Made by a program: the position numbers and the translations under genes. This document shows, piece after piece, positions 60,363-64,000 of a stretch of 64,000 nt of DNA (position 1 is the first letter of the stretch; each line of letters starts with the position of its first letter). The DNA comes from CADEDH01 sp965262175 (lineage in GTDB: Bacteria > Actinomycetota > Acidimicrobiia > Acidimicrobiales > SZUA-35), in NCBI GenBank assembly GCA_965262175.1, contig CBDHES010000002.1:1240001-1304000 (forward strand), written 5' to 3'. Below the pieces are notes generated by a model. The model searched no databases. It had not been told where the DNA came from and saw only the letters and a program-made list of their open reading frames with translations.

Positions 60363-62024
60363 TCAGCCGTCGGGCAACGGCGCCACGAGCAATCGATCAC
60401 CCGAACCGTCGACCGAGATGGCGTGGAGCACGAGTCGGCCGCCGGCGACAACCACGTCGGCCAATCGGTGACCGGCGTCGTCGGGAGGGACGGTCCAGGC
60501 CCAGGAATCGCCGGACGTCGACGCCACCACGGCCCACGACTCGATGGCCGGATCGGGGTCGGTGTCGACCATGAACGCCGTCGCCGGACCGGGCCGAGTC
60601 CACCCGCCGAACACGACCTGCCACGTCGGCTCGGGGAACAGCCCGACGAGCTCAGCCCCATCCGGCGCAAGCCGATGGAGAACCGGTCGGCCGTCGTACT
60701 CGGTGATGGCGACCCCGAACTCATCACCGGACGACAACACCACGGTGCCGGGAATCGACCGGTCGATCCACCGATCGCTGTCGACCGGACGGAAGCTCAG
60801 CTCGGTCCCCCCGGCCGGGGCGGCGGCGGCCACGATCGTCCCCAGCTCACCGATGGCGATCTGGTGGATCATCCCGGGGATCTCTCTGACCGGCACAACC
60901 TCGCCCTCGTCGACCACATAGATGACGGTGCGCGTTCGATCCTCGCCAGGGACCCCCATCTCGAGGGCGAAGTCGGCCGGAGGGACACCAAGGTCGGCCG
61001 CCGTGACCGCGAAGGTCCGCCGATCGCTGACCGAGAAGCACTCCCCGTCGGTCCGGGCGGCGGCACTGACCGTGATCGACAGGACGTCGGCGTCGCCTCG
61101 GACGTCGCAGAAGATGTCGTCGTCGGTGAGGTACCCGCGCTCGACCAGCAACCCCGGGAGGTCGAGCCGGGGGATGTAGGACCTGGCGACGATCAGCTCG
61201 TCGACGGTCCCGGCCACCACCGGCTCGTTGACCCCTTGGGCGACGAGGTGGTCCTCGGCCAGGTCGGGCAGATCGGGAAGACGCAGCGGGAACGGGTCGA
61301 CGAGGCCTCGCTCGGGATCGAGCGTCCAGATCCACGTTCCCCACGTGTCCTCATCGGTTCCGACCGTGACGGCGATCGGCGCCTCGGGGTCGGTTGCCGG
61401 TAGCGGCAGGAGCCGATGCCCCTCGGGCAGATCGATCGGCGTCCACCCGTCGTCGGCCGACCACGACAACCCACGATCGAACGTGCCGATCACCACCCGG
61501 TCGCCGACCGACCCCAACAGCTCCATGCCTCCGCCCGACACCACGCTGTCGGGCAGCGGCACCTCGGTCCACTCCAGCTCGGGCCGGGCCGAGATCTGGG
61601 GGACGTCGACCCCGTCCTCGATCGGGGTGACCGGAGGGATCGTCACACGGGCCGGAGCGGGCTCGATGGTCGTCGTGGTCGACCGACCGGTCGATGTCGT
61701 GATCGGGTCGGGATTGGTGACCTCGGTGGCGTCGAGCCGGTCGATGTCGTCGTCGTTACCGACGATGGCCGTCGCACCGGCCACCCCGATGACGGCGGCT
61801 GCGGCCGCGGCGACGGCGGGAGCGGCCCAGCGGGCGGGGGGCCGGCGGCGGCGGGGTTCGGCGCGGCGGGTGATGACCGTGTCGAGGGCGGGAACGACGA
61901 CCGGATCGGATTCGACCCGCCGTCGGATCGCCTCACCGAGCTGGGCGCCGAGCCCGGCGTCGTCGGCGGCGATCGCTCGGTCGTTCCCCGATGGGGTGGT
62001 GGGCCGGTCGTCGGAGCGGCTCAT
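60363..62024 (-). CDS. Membrane protein with large outside beta-rich domain, putative anti-sigma partner
   Basis: 553 aa. A short cytoplasmic part (about 65 residues), one helix (W-A-A-P-A-V-A-A-A-A-A-A-V-I-G-V-A-G) and a 440-residue outside domain with W-x-W-x-x-D blocks like a beta-propeller. ATG 62024 overlaps the sigma factor stop (ATGA), the usual place for an anti-sigma factor. No zinc-binding HxxxCxxC motif is seen, so it is not a classical ZAS anti-sigma; its role is inferred from position. Confidence 0.65.
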   Translation of the reverse strand: MSRSDDRPTTPSGNDRAIAADDAGLGAQLGEAIRRRVESDPVVVPALDTVITRRAEPRRRRPPARWAAPAVAAAAAAVIGVAGATAIVGNDDDIDRLDATEVTNPDPITTSTGRSTTTTIEPAPARVTIPPVTPIEDGVDVPQISARPELEWTEVPLPDSVVSGGGMELLGSVGDRVVIGTFDRGLSWSADDGWTPIDLPEGHRLLPLPATDPEAPIAVTVGTDEDTWGTWIWTLDPERGLVDPFPLRLPDLPDLAEDHLVAQGVNEPVVAGTVDELIVARSYIPRLDLPGLLVERGYLTDDDIFCDVRGDADVLSITVSAAARTDGECFSVSDRRTFAVTAADLGVPPADFALEMGVPGEDRTRTVIYVVDEGEVVPVREIPGMIHQIAIGELGTIVAAAAPAGGTELSFRPVDSDRWIDRSIPGTVVLSSGDEFGVAITEYDGRPVLHRLAPDGAELVGLFPEPTWQVVFGGWTRPGPATAFMVDTDPDPAIESWAVVASTSGDSWAWTVPPDDAGHRLADVVVAGGRLVLHAISVDGSGDRLLVAPLPDG

Positions 62025-62509
62025 CGGATCACCTTCCGCAGGTCGGCGAGGCCCCGGCTGATGAGGCTCTTGGCCGTGCCGGGCCGTATCGACATGGCGG
62101 CTGCGATCTCGTTCATCGAGAACCCGCCGTAGAACCGGAGCACGAGAGCCGTCTTCTTCCGCTCCGACAGGTGGTCGAGGGCGTCGAGCAGGAAGTGGTG
62201 CTCACCATCGAGCCGGTCGGGGGCCGCCTCGGCGGCGGCGTGACGGCGCCGGACCTCCCGCCGCCGTAGCTCCTGGCGGCAGCCGTGGACGACCGAGGTC
62301 CGGAGGTAGCCGGCCGGGTTGTCGACGGTGTCGAACCGCTGCCACAGCCGCCCGAAGCACTCCTGGACCACCTCCTCGGCGATCGCCCGCTCGTCGACCA
62401 GGGCCGTGGCCAACAACACCATCGGGCCGTACCGGTCGGCGAAGAGGCACTCGAAGGTGACCGGCACTGCCCGATCGGCGTCGGCCCAGACGGTCACCTC
62501 ACCACCCAT
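62021..62509 (-). CDS. ECF (SigE-like) RNA polymerase sigma factor
   Basis: 162 aa. Region 2 (F-A-D-R-Y-G-P-M-V-L-L-A-T-A-L-V-D-E-R-A-I-A-E-E-V-V-Q-E-C-F) and region 4 (A-L-V-L-R-F-Y-G-G-F-S-M-N-E-I-A-A-A-M) are complete. No extra C-terminal domain. It directs RNA polymerase to its own promoters, probably including its own operon. It overlaps the membrane protein gene by 4 bp. Confidence 0.92.
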   Translation of the reverse strand: MGGEVTVWADADRAVPVTFECLFADRYGPMVLLATALVDERAIAEEVVQECFGRLWQRFDTVDNPAGYLRTSVVHGCRQELRRREVRRRHAAAEAAPDRLDGEHHFLLDALDHLSERKKTALVLRFYGGFSMNEIAAAMSIRPGTAKSLISRGLADLRKVIR

Positions 62510-62590
62510 ACACCCTGTCTGATGCCGGGCGGACCCGATCGGTTGCGGGGGCGACCCGATTTCGGAGGCGGGCCGGGCGCCGCTGGTCGG

Positions 62591-64000
62591 CTACCGGCGA
62601 CCCCGGAGGAGCGCCCCGGGTCGGGCCCCGGTCGGCTCCCCGTCCCGCCACGTCGGCACGCCCGACACGACGGTCGCGTCGTAGCCCTCGGCCCGCTGGA
62701 CGAGGCGGGGAGCGCCGGCCGGGAGGTCATACACCATCCGGGGGCTGTCCAAGGCGAGGCGGTCGAAGTCGATGACGTTGAGGTCGGCCTTCTTGCCGGG
62801 GACCAGCTGACCGCGGTCGCCCAGCCCGTAGACGGCGGCGGTGTCGCTGGTCTGGAGCTTGACCGCCTCTTCGAGATCGAGGCGGGGGCCGCGGGTCCGG
62901 TCCCGGACCCAGTGGGTCAACAGGAAGGTCGGGGTCGAGGCGTCGCAGATCAGCCGGCAGTGAGCCCCGCCGTCGCTCAGGCTGAGGAACGCGCCGTGGT
63001 GGCGGAGCCGCTCGAAGGTGGGGTCGAGCGTGTGGCCGGCGAAGTCGGTGAGGGGGAAGAAGAGCAACGCCTGCCCGTCATCGGCGAGGAGGAGGTCATA
63101 GCAGTACTCGTAGGGGTCCCGACCCGACGCCGTGGCGAGCGCCGCCACCGACGTGGCCGGATCCGGTTCGTAGTCGGGCGTCGACCCGAGCGGGTACATC
63201 TTGTGGAACCCGTGGACGATGTCGTGGTTGAAGCGGCCGGTGAACCCGCTCTCCTCGGCCAGGATCGCCGCCTTGACCTCCGGACGTCGGAGGTGAGCCA
63301 CCCGCTCGGGCAGAGGCCGATCGGCGACCGCCTCGTAGGCCGGGTGACGCTTGAAGGGGTGGAGCGAGGTCTCGAGCCCGAGCAGCAGCCCGGCCGGGCG
63401 GCCGGCGGTCTGGGCCAGGACCCGCCCCGGGCCGTCGATCGGGGCCGACGACAGCTCGAGCAGGTCCCGCCACTGGTCGGGGTGACGGTCGGCCTGGGTC
63501 AGGGCGTAGGTCACGGTGAGGCCGTGGTCGGCGGCCAGGGTCCGCATCCAGGCGATGTCGTCGCCGAACCGGCCTTCGAGGCCGCCGAGCCCGATGTCCG
63601 ATGCCACCTCGACCACGCCGCCGCCGGCTTCGGCCACCGCCCGGCCGAGGGCCACGATCTCGTCGGCCCCGGCGAAGGTGCCGGGGACCGGTTCGCCGTC
63701 GAGGGCCCGGTGGAGCATCGTCCGCGACGACGTGAACCCGAGGGCGCCGGCCTCGATCCCCTGGCGGACGATGGCCGCCATCCGGGCGAGGTCGTCGGCC
63801 GTGGGGGCCTCGTTCCGGGCGCCCCGCTCGCCCATGACGTAGGCCCGGACCGAGCCGTGGGGCACCTGGGTGGCGATGTCCATCACCCGTGGCATCGCCG
63901 CCAAGGCGTCGAGGTACTCGGGGAAGGTCTCCCACCGCCAGTCGATCCCGTCGGCCAGGGCCGCACCGGGGATGTCCTCCACGCCCTCCATCAGCTGAAT
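62591..64000 (-). CDS. D-aminoacylase/N-acyl-D-amino-acid deacylase-type amidohydrolase, N-terminus outside window
   Basis: At least 466 aa are seen; the frame is open to the right edge, and the metal-binding H-x-H at the N-terminus of the amidohydrolase fold lies outside. M-G-E-R-G-A-R-N, G-A-L-G-F-T-S-S-R, and C-terminal L-S-D-G-G-A-H and P-G-K-K-A-D-L-N-V-I-D are typical of the family. It cleaves N-acyl groups from D-amino acids or related amides using zinc. A gap of 81 bp separates it from the sigma factor. Confidence 0.88.
   Translation of the reverse strand: MQLMEGVEDIPGAALADGIDWRWETFPEYLDALAAMPRVMDIATQVPHGSVRAYVMGERGARNEAPTADDLARMAAIVRQGIEAGALGFTSSRTMLHRALDGEPVPGTFAGADEIVALGRAVAEAGGGVVEVASDIGLGGLEGRFGDDIAWMRTLAADHGLTVTYALTQADRHPDQWRDLLELSSAPIDGPGRVLAQTAGRPAGLLLGLETSLHPFKRHPAYEAVADRPLPERVAHLRRPEVKAAILAEESGFTGRFNHDIVHGFHKMYPLGSTPDYEPDPATSVAALATASGRDPYEYCYDLLLADDGQALLFFPLTDFAGHTLDPTFERLRHHGAFLSLSDGGAHCRLICDASTPTFLLTHWVRDRTRGPRLDLEEAVKLQTSDTAAVYGLGDRGQLVPGKKADLNVIDFDRLALDSPRMVYDLPAGAPRLVQRAEGYDATVVSGVPTWRDGEPTGARPGALLRGRR

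Noticed and set aside
1..64000. tRNA, rRNA, CRISPR, IS elements or prophage
   Set aside because: I saw no cloverleaf, repeat-spacer array, transposase or phage gene in the frames or gaps.

Overview
The window is about 64 kb of very GC-rich (roughly 70%) bacterial chromosome with densely packed genes and many 1-4 bp stop/start overlaps. GTG starts, GatCAB, a PASTA Ser/Thr kinase, NAD-dependent LigA, a form II CoxL-like molybdenum hydroxylase and many promoters set 6-8 nt from the start codon suggest a free-living actinobacterium, most likely of the Acidimicrobiia. That placement is inference from gene content and style; no rRNA or tRNA is present. I saw no prophage, IS element, CRISPR array or tRNA gene.

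Layout. 1-7.3 kb: the end of a beta-helix surface protein, a Sll1717-type P-loop ATPase that seems to start at an ATC codon, a small membrane protein, a hexapeptide acyltransferase, ilvD, a thioesterase, a NadD-like nucleotidylyltransferase and a ribbon-helix-helix (RHH)-like protein facing lon. 7.5-13.7 kb: Lon protease, a 435-bp hairpin-rich gap with a good promoter, a CoxL-like subunit and a patatin phospholipase. 13.7-24.4 kb: DUF4188 protein, SDR, two tandem mosaic Uma2 genes, acyl-CoA dehydrogenase, SUKH-like protein, STAND ATPase, DUF4126 protein, EngB, an FMN-dependent hydroxyacid dehydrogenase and a proline-rich membrane protein.

24.5-32.5 kb is a surface-polysaccharide locus: two family 2 glycosyltransferases, a secreted GH16 glycosidase, a flippase fused to a second multi-pass domain, and a small membrane protein; the last three plus-strand genes overlap by 4 bp. 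32.5-33.5 kb is an epoxide hydrolase. 33.4-41.9 kb (minus) is a tightly coupled four-gene operon: OB-fold membrane protein, YqiK-type flotillin, a 1651-aa DUF3686/AAA+ ATPase and a YihY/BrkB membrane protein. It is the best candidate for a poorly understood system here.

42.1-49.7 kb: a dienelactone-hydrolase-like enzyme overlapping a degenerate DppC-like double permease, a four-gene ABC exporter operon (two ATPase/permease pairs) and a MATE exporter. 49.7-53.4 kb: gatC-gatA-gatB (minus) and an SCP2-like protein. 53.5-57.3 kb: a PASTA Ser/Thr kinase broken by two frameshifts in GCCGAC-rich tracts, and a small secreted or anchored protein. 57.3-64 kb: ligA, a membrane protein from an interlocked divergent promoter, an ECF sigma factor with a downstream membrane partner, and the 3' part of a D-aminoacylase-type amidohydrolase cut by the window end.

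The most informative overall pattern is a promoter grammar: a TAnnnT-like hexamer ends 6-8 nt before the start codon of many genes, which implies leaderless mRNAs. It decides several start codons and points to the ATC start.
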